A stretch of 64,000 nucleotides of DNA from Ferruginibacter sp. HRS2-29 (GCF_024343615.1 NZ_RJUB01000158.1:1-64000), one strand, 5' to 3'. Numbered from the stretch's first letter, positions 40,833 through 50,310 are shown. Translations and numbers: made by a program. Notes: a model not told the origin generated them from the sequence alone.

Positions 40833-43805
40833 ATGAAACTGAAAGGTTTAGTTTGGTTTTTTACCATTGCCTTAACGCTGATATCACTGTGGGAACTTTC
40901 CTACACCTGGGTAGTACGCAGTTATGAGGGAAAAATCAGAGAAAAGGCAACGAGCCTTGTAAAGAAGACCGCTCCTGCGAACATTTCCATTGAAGACAGA
41001 AATGCCCTGATCGAAGCGAAAACGCAACATATCCTGGATTCTACAAAAGATGAAAAGATATTCCCGATCGTGGGAACCACTTACCAGAAATGTAAGGAGA
41101 ACGAGCTGAGCCTCGGTTTGGATCTTCAGGGTGGTGTAAGCGTAACGATGGACGTAAGCCTTCAGGACCTGCTGAAATCTCTCAGCAACAATCCGAAAGA
41201 TTCTGCTTTGATCAAAGCACTTGCGACTGCCAATGCTCAAAGGTCAACCAGCGATGACAACTTCATCAACCTGTTTACCAAAGCCTACATCCAGCAGAAT
41301 GGTGCAGACAAATTGTCGGGCCTTTTCTCCGGCCCTAAAACTGAATTGAAATTCGGTGATAAGGATGCGGCGGTGATCAGCAAACTGCAGACCATCGGTA
41401 AAGGTGCGATCAAACAAACCTACCAGATCCTCACAAAACGTATCGATAAATTCGGGGTAGCTCAGCCAACGATCAACCTTGATGAAAATAAAGGTATCAT
41501 CAACGTTGAATTGGCAGGAATCAAAAACCCTGAAAGGATCAAGGACTATCTCCAGTCCTCTGCCAACCTGCAGTTCTGGGAAGTGTACAATATCGATGAA
41601 CTGGGTACACAGCTTCAGGCTGCTGATAAGAACCTGCAGAATTACCTGAACGGTATCAATGCAGCCGATACTATCAAGGATACTTCAAAAGACAAACTGA
41701 ACGTTCAGCCGTTGATCAGGTTGATGAACCCGATCATGCCACAGCAGGATAAGAACGGTAACCGTTTCTATGCAGCTGCTATCGGCCAGGTATTGTCACA
41801 GGATACCAGCCTGTTCAACTCATATATCAACAACCCGATCGTGAAAAGCGCATTGCCGGCCAATGTAAAATTCCTTTACGGTCCGGAAGAAAAAGTGGAT
41901 AAAGGCGCACGTCTTTTCCCTTTATATGCTATCAGGACGATCCCGGGATCTGACAAAGCTCCTCTGGAAGGTGATGGTGTACAGAACGCCAGCCAGGCTT
42001 ATGATCAGACAGGCAAACCGTCTATCAGCATGCAGATGAACCCTATCGGTTCCAAAACATGGGCCAGGCTGACAGAAAAGAACGTTAACAAACCGATCGC
42101 TATCGCTTTGGATGATGTTGTATACAGCGCTCCAAACGTAAACGGCCCGATCACCGGAGGTAACTCGGAGATCTCAGGTAACTTCACTGTTGAACAGGCG
42201 CAGGATCTTTCCGACGTACTGAAAACAGGTAAACTGGATGCTCCGGCCAAGATCGTTGCTTACCAGGAAGTAGGCCCTACCCTCGGTGAAGAATCAGTAG
42301 CAGGCGGTATCAAATCATTCTTTATCGCTTTCGCGGTGATATTCATCCTGATGCTGGTGTACTACAACACCGGTGGCTGGGTAGCCAACATCGCCTTGAT
42401 CCTGAACCTTCTTTTCACCATCGGTGTATTGATCGCGTTTAAAGCAACTCTTACAGCTGCCGGTATCGCGGGCCTTGTACTTACGATCGGTCTTGCGGTA
42501 GATACCAACGTAATCATTTTTGAAAGGATAAAAGATGAGCTTACCAAAGGAAAATCCTATGCGCAGGCGGTAAACGACGGTTACAGCCGTTCATTGCCAC
42601 CGGTACTGGATGCTCACATCACCCAGTTACTTACAGCGCTTATCCTGTTCTACTTTGGTCTTGGACCGGTACTTGGCTTCGCCACTACACAGATCATCGG
42701 TATCCTGTTGTCTTTGTTCTGCGGTATCCTTGTTTCAAGGCTGATCACAGAAGTGTGGACGAACAAAAACCGTCACTTCAACTATTTCACTAATTTCTCC
42801 AGGAAGATCTTCAAACACGCGAATTACAAATTCGTGGAGTTCAGGAAATATGCTTACATACTTTCTGTAGTGATCCTTATTCTTGGTGTTGCTTCTTTCT
42901 TCAACGGTTTCCACCAGGGTGTGGAATTCAAAGGAGGACGTAGCTATACAGTAGAATTCAAACGTGCCATCACCGACCACGAGATCACTGAGATCAGGGA
43001 TGGTTACCAGGCTGCCAATTCTCTGAACGATAACGTAGTGATCAAAACCATCGGCGACAACAGGCATCTGAACATCACCACTTCTTACCTGATCGACCAG
43101 GGAGATGCGGATTCTGCGGTTCAGGTAAAACTGTTTGAAGGCTTGAAGAAAGTATTGCCGGCAGACCTTACCTACCCTTCTTTCGCTAAAAACAATATCG
43201 TAAGCAGGCAAACAGTATTGCCAAGCATTTCCGACGATCTGAAACGTGGTGCGGTAAAAGCAACCTTGTTCGCATTGCTGGCTATCTTCCTGTATATCTT
43301 CATCCGCTTTAAAGACTGGAGGTATTCAATGGGTACGATCGTTACCTTACTGCATGACGTATTGGTAACATTGATCGTGTTCTCTTTCTTCAAGAACATC
43401 GTTCCGTTCCCGCTGGAGATCGATCAGCACTTCATCGCTGCGATACTGACGGTGATCGGGTTCTCGATGAACGATACCGTGATCGTATTCGACAGGGTTC
43501 GTGAATACAGCCGCGACATGAAAGGCGCGAGCAAGACGACTATCATCAACAGCGCTATCAACCATACATTGAGCCGTACTATCATGACATCCGTAACGGT
43601 GTTCCTGGTATTGCTGATCCTCTTCATCTTCGGTGGTGAAGTAACACGTGGTTTCGCATTCGCGATGTTGATCGGTGTGGTTACAGGTTCTTACTCTTCT
43701 ATCTTCGTAGGTGCACCTGTACTGCTTGAGTTTGCTAAAGACAAGCCACTGGGAGCCGCTAAGGAAGTGGTGAATGTGAAGAAGGAAAAAGCACCAGCCT
43801 TATAA
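40833..43805 (+). CDS. secDF: fused protein translocase subunits SecD-SecF
   Basis: 990 residues combining SecD (about 1-640) and SecF (about 650-980), each with six membrane helices; they use proton motive force to pull exported proteins. SecD marks are LSLGLDLQGGVSVTMDVS and GLAVDTNVIIFERIKDEL. SecF marks are GVEFKGGRSYTVEF and NDTVIVFDRVREYSRDMK. The fusion is the rule in Bacteroidota. The large SecD periplasmic domain contains a long insert rich in Asp/Asn/Lys (about 230-380). The stop is followed at once by AATTACG heptamers. Confidence 0.96.
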   Translation: MKLKGLVWFFTIALTLISLWELSYTWVVRSYEGKIREKATSLVKKTAPANISIEDRNALIEAKTQHILDSTKDEKIFPIVGTTYQKCKENELSLGLDLQGGVSVTMDVSLQDLLKSLSNNPKDSALIKALATANAQRSTSDDNFINLFTKAYIQQNGADKLSGLFSGPKTELKFGDKDAAVISKLQTIGKGAIKQTYQILTKRIDKFGVAQPTINLDENKGIINVELAGIKNPERIKDYLQSSANLQFWEVYNIDELGTQLQAADKNLQNYLNGINAADTIKDTSKDKLNVQPLIRLMNPIMPQQDKNGNRFYAAAIGQVLSQDTSLFNSYINNPIVKSALPANVKFLYGPEEKVDKGARLFPLYAIRTIPGSDKAPLEGDGVQNASQAYDQTGKPSISMQMNPIGSKTWARLTEKNVNKPIAIALDDVVYSAPNVNGPITGGNSEISGNFTVEQAQDLSDVLKTGKLDAPAKIVAYQEVGPTLGEESVAGGIKSFFIAFAVIFILMLVYYNTGGWVANIALILNLLFTIGVLIAFKATLTAAGIAGLVLTIGLAVDTNVIIFERIKDELTKGKSYAQAVNDGYSRSLPPVLDAHITQLLTALILFYFGLGPVLGFATTQIIGILLSLFCGILVSRLITEVWTNKNRHFNYFTNFSRKIFKHANYKFVEFRKYAYILSVVILILGVASFFNGFHQGVEFKGGRSYTVEFKRAITDHEITEIRDGYQAANSLNDNVVIKTIGDNRHLNITTSYLIDQGDADSAVQVKLFEGLKKVLPADLTYPSFAKNNIVSRQTVLPSISDDLKRGAVKATLFALLAIFLYIFIRFKDWRYSMGTIVTLLHDVLVTLIVFSFFKNIVPFPLEIDQHFIAAILTVIGFSMNDTVIVFDRVREYSRDMKGASKTTIINSAINHTLSRTIMTSVTVFLVLLILFIFGGEVTRGFAFAMLIGVVTGSYSSIFVGAPVLLEFAKDKPLGAAKEVVNVKKEKAPAL

Positions 43806-43999
43806 TTACGAATTAAAAATTACGAATTACGAATTTAATAGAGTCGTTGATTCAAAAATAATAAGAAGCCCTCCAAAGTTTGGAGGGCTTCTTATTTTAC
43901 TTACCCAATGGGATGCCCCAGTAGCGCCCTGCAAAAAGTTACCTACATAAAAAAACTTCCTTCCGGAAGCTCATTCGTAATTGTTGATTCGTAATTTAA
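43805..43999. repeat. AATTACG inverted repeat between convergent secDF and iscA-type gene
   Basis: Left arm AATTACGAATTAAAAATTACG, AATTACGAATT (43806-43837) and right arm ATTCGTAATTGTTGATTCGT, AATTT (43974-43997). Arms touch both stop codons (43803-43805 and 43996-43998). Its loop contains a perfect intrinsic terminator. Confidence 0.85.
43863..43897 (+). terminator. secDF terminator
   Basis: AAGAAGCCCTCCAAA (43863-43877) pairs perfectly with TTTGGAGGGCTTCTT (43879-43893) across a one-base centre, followed by ATTTTA. A-rich and T-rich flanks make it bidirectional. Confidence 0.9.
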
Positions 44000-44340
44000 A
44001 CCGCAAAGCTGGTCCCGCACCCGCAGGTACTGCTAGCGTTCGGATTATTAAAAGTAAAACCCCTGCTGTTCAATCCACCTTCCCAGTTCACTTCCATGCC
44101 CATCAGGTAGATGCCGTGCGATTTATCAATGATAGCTTTGATCCCTTCTATTTGAAACACTTCATCTTTTTCATTTGGTGCATCAAAATCCAGCACATAG
44201 GTCATGCCGCTGCAACCGCCGCCTTTTACTCCAACGCGTAACAATTTCGCTGTGTCAAATCCGGGCTCTGCCATCAGGCGCTTTACTTCCGCGATAGCGG
44301 AGGGAGTAAAACTAACCGGTGCTTTTGTGATCGTATCCAT
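43996..44340 (-). CDS. HesB/IscA family iron-sulfur assembly protein
   Basis: 114 residues from ATG 44340 (MDTITKAPVSFTPSAIAEVK); the upstream ATG 44394 would lie within the divergent promoter region. A-type carrier: RVGVKGGGCSGMTYVLDFD (first Cys) and the C-terminal STCGCGTSF (C-G-C), three Cys that bind a 2Fe-2S or 4Fe-4S cluster. It could be IscA, ErpA or SufA; context does not tell. Confidence 0.93.
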   Translation of the reverse strand: MDTITKAPVSFTPSAIAEVKRLMAEPGFDTAKLLRVGVKGGGCSGMTYVLDFDAPNEKDEVFQIEGIKAIIDKSHGIYLMGMEVNWEGGLNSRGFTFNNPNASSTCGCGTSFAV

Positions 44341-44427
44341 ATCAAATGCTTTTGGCAAAGTTACGCCATATCTCAAAAACCACGTTTTATCCAATTTTCG
44401 AAAACAGGAATTTGTTGAGCCTAGTTT

Positions 44428-44440
44428 AGCTATTTTTGCA
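44428..44440 (+). promoter_or_regulatory. -7 box of the 44456 gene
   Basis: TATTTTTG (about 44430-44437) fits the consensus and lies about 18 bp before the ATG at 44456, in the divergent gap with the IscA-type gene. Confidence 0.5.
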
Positions 44441-44455
44441 ACCTAAATAAGGTAC

Positions 44456-44977
44456 ATGTATTTTTTAAAGATCGACATTGAAATTACCGTTTTAATCGGA
44501 TTGGTATTCCTGTTCATATTTGCGCTGATATGGCTGATCACCGAATTTTCCCGTATGCGGGATGAACTCAAGGAACGGGCCGGCATCAGCAACGAAAGCC
44601 TCAAACTCAGGCTGCAGGCTTACGAAAGGCTTACTTTGTTTGCAGAAAGAGCTGGTCTGAAGAACCTGGTTTCCCGAACCAGCTACAGCGGCATCGGCGC
44701 AGGTACATTACACGCCGAGCTGGTGGATACACTGAAAGCGGAATTCGATTACAACCTCAGCCAACAGATCTACGTGAGTCCCGAAATATGGAACGCCCTC
44801 ACCAAATTAAAAGACCAGAACATCTATATCATCAACCAGCTTGCCGCTACCCTGCCACATGAAGCCACCGGGCTCGACCTGGCCAAAAGAATACTGGAGT
44901 ACAGCCTTACCGAACAAGCTGAATTGAACAAGATCGTACTGGATGCCTTACAGTTCGAAGCAAAGCAGGCATTTTAG
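44456..44977 (+). CDS. conserved Bacteroidota membrane-anchored protein, unknown function
   Basis: 173 residues, unrecognised function. One N-terminal membrane helix (about 10-30) precedes a helical cytoplasmic domain (LKLRLQAYERLTLFAERAGLKNLVSR; AEFDYNLSQQIYVSPEIWNAL; EQAELNKIVLDALQFEAKQAF). The gene directly precedes the mutase gene by 153 bp, and the TTTTAG at its end merges with the heptamer TAGTGAA. Confidence 0.75.
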   Translation: MYFLKIDIEITVLIGLVFLFIFALIWLITEFSRMRDELKERAGISNESLKLRLQAYERLTLFAERAGLKNLVSRTSYSGIGAGTLHAELVDTLKAEFDYNLSQQIYVSPEIWNALTKLKDQNIYIINQLAATLPHEATGLDLAKRILEYSLTEQAELNKIVLDALQFEAKQAF

Positions 44978-45110
44978 TGAATAGTCAATGGTGAAAACTT
45001 GTAAGTGTTTGCTGAGAATACAAATTCATTAAGATTGTATTAGGGTCGTCGGTAATGCGTTGTCTGTTCCCGGTGGCCGGTAGTCTGTCGTCTGTCGTCC
45101 GTTTTAATCG
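44974..45110. repeat. TTSACTA arm and ACRGACS-type arm
   Basis: TAGTGAATAGTCAATGGTGA (44975-44994) holds the stop of the preceding gene but no complementary TTSACTA arm follows. Further on (45047-45110) are degenerate inverted ACRGACS units (GTCTGTCGTCTGTCGTCCG at about 45080-45098). The gap thus contains two half-elements of different words. Confidence 0.6.
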
Positions 45111-45130
45111 TGTAATAAAAAATTGCTCTC

Positions 45131-46687
45131 ATGCCAGAAAAAATAACTACCGATTCAGGTATAGAAATAAAAGAACTATACACTGCTGCCGATGTTGGCT
45201 CCCCGGACAATTCCCTGCCGGGAGAATTTCCCTTCACACGTGGGGTGCAGCCTTCCATGTACCGGGGCAAACTCTGGACCATGCGGCAATACGCGGGTTT
45301 CTCCACCGCCGAAGAAAGCAATAAAAGATACCATTACCTGCTGGGCCAGGGCGTAAGCGGATTGAGCGTTGCGTTCGATCTCCCTACGCAGATCGGTTAC
45401 GACAGCGACCATGACCTTTCCGAAGGGGAAGTAGGAAAAGTAGGCGTTGCCATCGACAGCATCGAAGACATGGAACTTCTTTTTGCAGGAATAAAACTGG
45501 AAGATGTATCCACTTCCATGACCATCAACGCCACCGGTTTTATTTTACTGGCCTTATACACCGCTCTTGCAAAAAAACAGGGTGCCGATCTGAAGAAAAT
45601 TTCCGGCACCATCCAGAATGATATCCTGAAGGAATATGCCGCACGTGGCACTTACATTTATCCGCCCAGGCAAAGCATGCGCATCATCACCGATATCTTT
45701 GAATGGTGCAGCACCGACCTGCCAAAATGGAATACCATTTCCATTTCCGGCTATCATATCCGCGAAGCGGGCAGCACGGCCGTACAGGAAGTGGCCTTCA
45801 CGCTCAGCAACGGTAAAGCATATGTGAAAGCTGCACTGGAAAAGGGGCTCGACATCAATGTGTTTGGCAAAAGGCTTTCATTTTTTTTCAATGCACACAA
45901 CAATCTTTTTGAAGAAGTAGCCAAATTCAGGGCGGCAAGAAAAATGTGGGCCGTGATCATGAAAGACCTGGGCGCTACCGACGAAAAGGCCATGATGCTC
46001 CGCTTTCACACACAAACGGGTGGAAGTACCCTTACCGCACAGCAACCGCTCAATAATATCTGCCGTGTAACCATACAAACCCTTGCCGCCGTGCTCGGCG
46101 GTACACAATCTCTGCATACTAACGGTTACGATGAAGCGCTTAGCCTGCCTACCGAAGAAGCGGCTAAGATCGCGTTGCGTACGCAACAGATAGTAGCTTA
46201 CGAAAGCGGCGTACCCGAAACGGCAGATCCTTTTGCGGGAAGTTATTTTGTGGAAGCACTTACCAGCGAAGTGGAAAAAGCCGCCTGGCAACTGATAGAA
46301 AAAATAGACGTCATGGGCGGAAGCGTGATGGCCATTGAAGAAGGCTTCATGCAAGATGAGATAGCGGCGAGTGCCTATAAATATCAACGTGATATCGAAA
46401 CCGGGGAAAAGATAAGCGTGGGCGTCAATAAGTTCCAGACCGCGGAAACCAACACTACACCGGTTTTCAAAATAGACGACAGCATCCGCCAGCTGCAATC
46501 GGATAAGATAAGATCCCTCAAAGAACGCAGGAATAATGTCAAAGCCGCCGAATGCCTGGAAAAACTGGCCGCTGCCGCAAAAGGAACGCAGAATCTGATG
46601 CCGGTAGTGATAGAAGCGGTGGAAAATTACTGCACCTTGGGAGAAGTATCTGATGCCCTCAGAAAGGTATTTGGCGAATACAAATAA
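45131..46687 (+). CDS. methylmalonyl-CoA mutase family, large (substrate-binding) subunit
   Basis: 518 residues: the TIM-barrel substrate domain of an adenosylcobalamin-dependent acyl-CoA mutase, without the B12-binding domain. Hallmarks are RQYAGFSTAEESNKRYHYLL, GLSVAFDLPTQIGYDSD, ISGYHIREAGSTAVQEVAF and RFHTQTGGSTLTAQQPLNN. Tyr in PSMYRG matches the residue that distinguishes methylmalonyl-CoA mutases, but isobutyryl-CoA-type activity is not excluded. A separate B12-domain subunit must be encoded elsewhere; none is in the window. Confidence 0.9.
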   Translation: MPEKITTDSGIEIKELYTAADVGSPDNSLPGEFPFTRGVQPSMYRGKLWTMRQYAGFSTAEESNKRYHYLLGQGVSGLSVAFDLPTQIGYDSDHDLSEGEVGKVGVAIDSIEDMELLFAGIKLEDVSTSMTINATGFILLALYTALAKKQGADLKKISGTIQNDILKEYAARGTYIYPPRQSMRIITDIFEWCSTDLPKWNTISISGYHIREAGSTAVQEVAFTLSNGKAYVKAALEKGLDINVFGKRLSFFFNAHNNLFEEVAKFRAARKMWAVIMKDLGATDEKAMMLRFHTQTGGSTLTAQQPLNNICRVTIQTLAAVLGGTQSLHTNGYDEALSLPTEEAAKIALRTQQIVAYESGVPETADPFAGSYFVEALTSEVEKAAWQLIEKIDVMGGSVMAIEEGFMQDEIAASAYKYQRDIETGEKISVGVNKFQTAETNTTPVFKIDDSIRQLQSDKIRSLKERRNNVKAAECLEKLAAAAKGTQNLMPVVIEAVENYCTLGEVSDALRKVFGEYK

Positions 46688-46805
46688 CAGTTTGTTAAAA
46701 ATGTTTGACTTTTATTACCTGATTATTAAACAATCCTCCTTTATTTTCTCTTAAGTCCTATCTTAGTGCCATCAAGCATCCCTAACAAGCACTTAATACA
46801 TTTTA

Positions 46806-47951
46806 ATGTTAAAGGCACTTATACCCTCCAATGAAGCACAGCGCCAATTGAACCTGCTGAGCTACGGCATTCTCGACACTTCAGAAGAAGAAGATTACAA
46901 TATCATGGTGGAACTTGCAGCAAACATCTGCAATTGCCCCATTTCGATGGTTACGTTTATAGATGGCGACCGCCAATGGTTCAAAGCTTCCAAAAATGTT
47001 GACAGGAAAGAAAGTCCACGCGAAACTTCCTTTTGCGGGCACGCTATCTTGATGGATGATATTATGGTGATCCATGATGCGGTTAAAGACGAACGTTTTG
47101 CAGATAACCCGGATGTTACCGGCGGACTCAAGATCGGGTTTTATGCCGGCGCCCCCATCATCAGTGCCGAAGGATATCATCTTGGTACGGTATGCGTGAT
47201 CGATAACGACCCAAAAACATTCTTCAGCGATAACCAGAAAAAGTCGCTGAAAGCCTTATCCACACAGGTTACACGCCTGCTGGAACTGCGGCTGAAAAGT
47301 AATATCATTATGGATCAGGCAGAGCAATTGCTGCAGAAAGAAAAAAGTATCGCCCGTACCAATATGGTCAATCGCGAAAAGGAAAACGATTACATCGCAT
47401 GGCAATTGCACGAAAACATTGCACAGATACTGGCCGCTGCCAAAATGAACGTAGAGACCATGGGCATTACCGGGACCTACAATCCGTCGATGATAAGTGA
47501 CCTGCGCAATTATCTCGTGATGATGATGGATCATGTGAAGACCCTGTCCTACTCCATCACACCCACCACGTTAAAATCGGCGGATTATACAGAATTCATC
47601 TTCGAAATGATCGATGCATTCGGGCGCAAGAACGATATGGAGATCAGCCTGCTGAAAGAAAACAGTTCGCTGAAGCTCAATGCCACATTAGGGCTCACCA
47701 TTTACCGCATCATACAGTATCAACTGGATTATGCAAAGATGGCCGGCGCCAAAAAAGTGGAATTTGAACTTAATACCAATGCCGAGAATTTTCTTGTTTT
47801 TAAACATGATGGCAATGGCCACGCAGAGCTTCCTGAAGAAGCGGCCATCTTACTCAACAACATCAGTACCCGTGCGGAGATCATCAACGCGGCATATGCG
47901 CATTACCCGGAAAAAAATCTCGTGGAGATATCGTTGATGGAAGGAGATTAG
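46806..47951 (+). CDS. GAF domain protein with degenerate histidine kinase region
   Basis: 381 residues. An N-terminal GAF domain (about 20-165; PISMVTFIDGDRQWFKAS, ETSFCGHAI and GAPIISAEGYHLGTVCVID) is the sensor type found in many phytochrome-like and redox sensors. A short coiled region and a DHp-like helix WQLHENIAQILAAAKMNVE follow, with His202 at the phospho-acceptor position, comparable to ELHDNVCQLLSVAKLNLS of the kinase at 12276. The C-terminal region aligns to the ATPase but lacks the N-box Asn and the DNGxG box (FKHDGNGHAELPE instead). It is probably a pseudokinase or a phosphotransfer/dimerisation protein. Confidence 0.82.
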   Translation: MLKALIPSNEAQRQLNLLSYGILDTSEEEDYNIMVELAANICNCPISMVTFIDGDRQWFKASKNVDRKESPRETSFCGHAILMDDIMVIHDAVKDERFADNPDVTGGLKIGFYAGAPIISAEGYHLGTVCVIDNDPKTFFSDNQKKSLKALSTQVTRLLELRLKSNIIMDQAEQLLQKEKSIARTNMVNREKENDYIAWQLHENIAQILAAAKMNVETMGITGTYNPSMISDLRNYLVMMMDHVKTLSYSITPTTLKSADYTEFIFEMIDAFGRKNDMEISLLKENSSLKLNATLGLTIYRIIQYQLDYAKMAGAKKVEFELNTNAENFLVFKHDGNGHAELPEEAAILLNNISTRAEIINAAYAHYPEKNLVEISLMEGD

Positions 47952-48015
47952 CGTTAAGAGATTAGGGTTTAGAGTAAAACCTCACTAAACTCTGATCTCC
48001 AATCCCTAAACTCAA
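47946..48015. repeat. CYCTAAA inverted repeat between convergent genes
   Basis: Left arm TTAAGAGATTAGGGTTTAG (47954-47972) and right arm ACTAAACTCTGATCTCC, AATCCCTAAACTC (47985-48014), touching the stops of both the GAF protein and the radical SAM gene. Confidence 0.8.
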
Positions 48016-49313
48016 TGAGCGAAGTCCACTTCAAAATTCCCCTTTATCCTTTCCATGGATGGATTGAAATATCCGAATTTCAGATCAGGAAATTCTTCGC
48101 GTATCAGTTCCATGAATTGTTTTACGCCCATGCACTCGCCTGTTTCGGTAACACCTATCTTTCCCAGGTACCAATCCGGATCGATATTGAAATTGCGCCA
48201 TTGTATCATGCACAGATCCGTTTCCCTTATCAGTTTACGCAGTGCTTCATACTCTTCAATGCTGTCAGTCATGCCCGGGAATACGAAATAATTGATGCTT
48301 GTCCACCCACCATAACTACGCACGATCTTCAGGCTTTCGATCAGGTCGTTGAATACATAATTGTTGGGGCGGTAATAAGGCAGGTAAACACTTTCGCGGG
48401 CCGAGTTCATACTCACCCGCATGCTGTTCAACCCCGCTTCGCACAATACTTTGACCGCATCGGGCTTGCTGCCGTTGGTGTTGATATTGATGCTTCCTTT
48501 ATTGGTATGTTTTCTTATTTCTTTGATGGAATCGCGGATGGTTTCCCACATCAGCAGGGGTTCGCCTTCGCACCCCTGTCCGTAGCTGATCAGCGGAAAA
48601 GGTGCTGTCTCAAGGTGCGGCACCGTAAACTCTACGATCTCTTCGGCCGTAGGCTTGAAAGTAAGCCTGTCCTGTGTGCTGATGATCGATTCTTCCTGCG
48701 GCTGAAAGCTGATACAGCCGATGCAATTCGCGTTACAAGCCGGCGATACCGGTACCGGGCACTCCCAGCGGCCTAAAGCCAGGTTACGGGCTGCCGGGCA
48801 GGTATAGGTCATGCAGCAGTTTTCCATAAGGTGTTTTACCAGGCGGTTGTGCGGGTAGGCTTCCAGCAGATTATTGGTTCCTTCTTCTATCGCCCCGTCA
48901 TTGTACCCGGCGCTTTCCTGGCGGATATCCTGCTCGATCCTTACCGCAGGCACATAGATCTTATCGTTCTGCCAGCCGGCGGCTGTGTAACAAAACAAGG
49001 GTAATGTAGGTGCATCCGGCATGGTTTCGTATGCCGCAATGTACAACCCTGTATGCGCAGGCGGAATGAAGGCGGCCACGGCCCAGCCTTTATCGCAGAT
49101 ACGCATTTCTCCAGTCTCAACGTCCAGCCCGATGCCATGGCGCCCCGGAAGCTCGTAGAGTTGTCCGCCTTCCGGCAATAAGATCCATTCGTCGGTAGGT
49201 ATGGGAAGTGCGTCCCAGCCGCTGCGGCCGGTAACGTAAAGACTGGTATCCTCGAAAATATTGCCATCCCCGTCGCTGTACAGCAGGAAAGGGCTTTCTG
49301 TTAACGCTGTCAT
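48012..49313 (-). CDS. radical SAM protein
   Basis: 433 residues from ATG 49313 (MTALTESPFLLYSDGDG); an upstream start at 49352 is less likely. The 4Fe-4S radical SAM motif is VSPACNANCIGCISFQ (C-x3-C-x2-C), about residue 200, preceded by several extra Cys (ENCCMTYTCPAARNLALGRWECPV) that may bind an auxiliary cluster. Glycine motifs such as PLISYGQGCEGEPLL follow. The N-terminal ~180 residues are an unfamiliar beta-rich domain. The reaction is unknown. Confidence 0.85.
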   Translation of the reverse strand: MTALTESPFLLYSDGDGNIFEDTSLYVTGRSGWDALPIPTDEWILLPEGGQLYELPGRHGIGLDVETGEMRICDKGWAVAAFIPPAHTGLYIAAYETMPDAPTLPLFCYTAAGWQNDKIYVPAVRIEQDIRQESAGYNDGAIEEGTNNLLEAYPHNRLVKHLMENCCMTYTCPAARNLALGRWECPVPVSPACNANCIGCISFQPQEESIISTQDRLTFKPTAEEIVEFTVPHLETAPFPLISYGQGCEGEPLLMWETIRDSIKEIRKHTNKGSININTNGSKPDAVKVLCEAGLNSMRVSMNSARESVYLPYYRPNNYVFNDLIESLKIVRSYGGWTSINYFVFPGMTDSIEEYEALRKLIRETDLCMIQWRNFNIDPDWYLGKIGVTETGECMGVKQFMELIREEFPDLKFGYFNPSMERIKGNFEVDFAH

Positions 49314-49388
49314 AAGTCGGCAAAGGTAAGACAGGATTGCCACGAATTGCATGAATGATACGAATTCTTTCGGGGCTGCTTTTGAGAA

Positions 49389-49650
49389 GACTACCCGCGG
49401 TTGACTACCACGGGTTGACTACCCTGGGTTGACTACCGGGAGTTGACTACCGGGAGTTGACCACCGCGGGTTGACTACCGGGAGTTGACTACCGGGAGTA
49501 GACTACCCTGGGTTGACTACCGGGAGTAGACTACCGCGGGTTGACTACCGGGAGTAGACTACCCTCGGTTGACTACCGCGGGTTGACTACCGCGGGTTGA
49601 CTACCGGGAGTAGACTACCCTGGGTTGACTACCGCGGGTTGACTACCCTG
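49389..49650. repeat. 14-bp satellite array
   Basis: Eighteen complete 14-bp units and a partial nineteenth, consensus GACTACC-nnnGG/GAG-TT or TA. The first seven bases are almost constant (one GACCACC), while the next five vary among CGCGG, ACGGG, CTGGG, GGGAG, GCGGG and CTCGG. Units ending in TA are always of the GGGAG type. The period is not a multiple of three and no frame runs through it. No spacers are present, so it is not CRISPR. The rest of 49314-49758 is non-coding. Confidence 0.95.
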
Positions 49651-49758
49651 CTTTTTTCGTACCATTGCATCCTGATCCCCTATAAATCACTTGCCGGGAA
49701 GACGGGAAGAAAATAATTCACGGTTTTCTTCCCGTCTTCACGGCAACATGCCTGCATG

Positions 49759-50310
49759 CTACGCCTGTTTACTTACCTCGTTACCCGCCATATCACTCAC
49801 CGTTACAGTGATCACATTGTCTGCGGCAACCTGATCGCTTTCGGTAACCAGGTATTTCCAGTCGAGGCCATTTCCTGCCGGAGATGCCTCTCCTTCTTCA
49901 ATCCATTGCCCGGCGCTGTTTTCGATTTTCACTTTCACATTCATTACCCTGAAATCGTCTGTAGCACGCACAATGATATGACTGAAAGGCTTATTATTGT
50001 AATTACCGGCATGGATAAACCCGATCACCGGCACAGTCATAAAATCTTTGATTGCACGGTTGAAGGCCGTCTGACGCGGCTTAAGTGATTGCTGGTACAA
50101 GGATTTCATCGCCGGGTCGTCCATCTTTCTTTTGGCATAACGCACCGCCTCTTTGAAATTCAGCCGTGTCTGCTTTTGCTCTTCCGTTGCCGGAACTGCA
50201 GATCTTGATGGCGCCGAAGCCACATAGGTCATGCCTGCCCATTGCTTGAAGACAAGTTGTAATATCCTGCCCGAAAGCCCTTTGGTCACAATATTCTGAA
50301 ACGTTTTCAT
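49759..50310 (-). CDS. hypothetical Bacteroidota protein
   Basis: 183 residues, not recognised by function. The N-terminal half (MKTFQNIVTKGLSGRILQLV; RQTAFNRAIKDFMTVPVIG) is basic and helical. The C-terminal half (SHIIVRATDDFRVMNVKVKIENSAG; VITVTVSDMAGNEVSK) reads as an Ig-like beta domain. No signal peptide is evident. Confidence 0.7.
   Translation of the reverse strand: MKTFQNIVTKGLSGRILQLVFKQWAGMTYVASAPSRSAVPATEEQKQTRLNFKEAVRYAKRKMDDPAMKSLYQQSLKPRQTAFNRAIKDFMTVPVIGFIHAGNYNNKPFSHIIVRATDDFRVMNVKVKIENSAGQWIEEGEASPAGNGLDWKYLVTESDQVAADNVITVTVSDMAGNEVSKQA

Noticed and set aside
49389..49650. Possible CRISPR or coding tandem repeat
   Set aside because: 14-bp units are contiguous with no spacers, and 14 is not divisible by three, so no frame persists.
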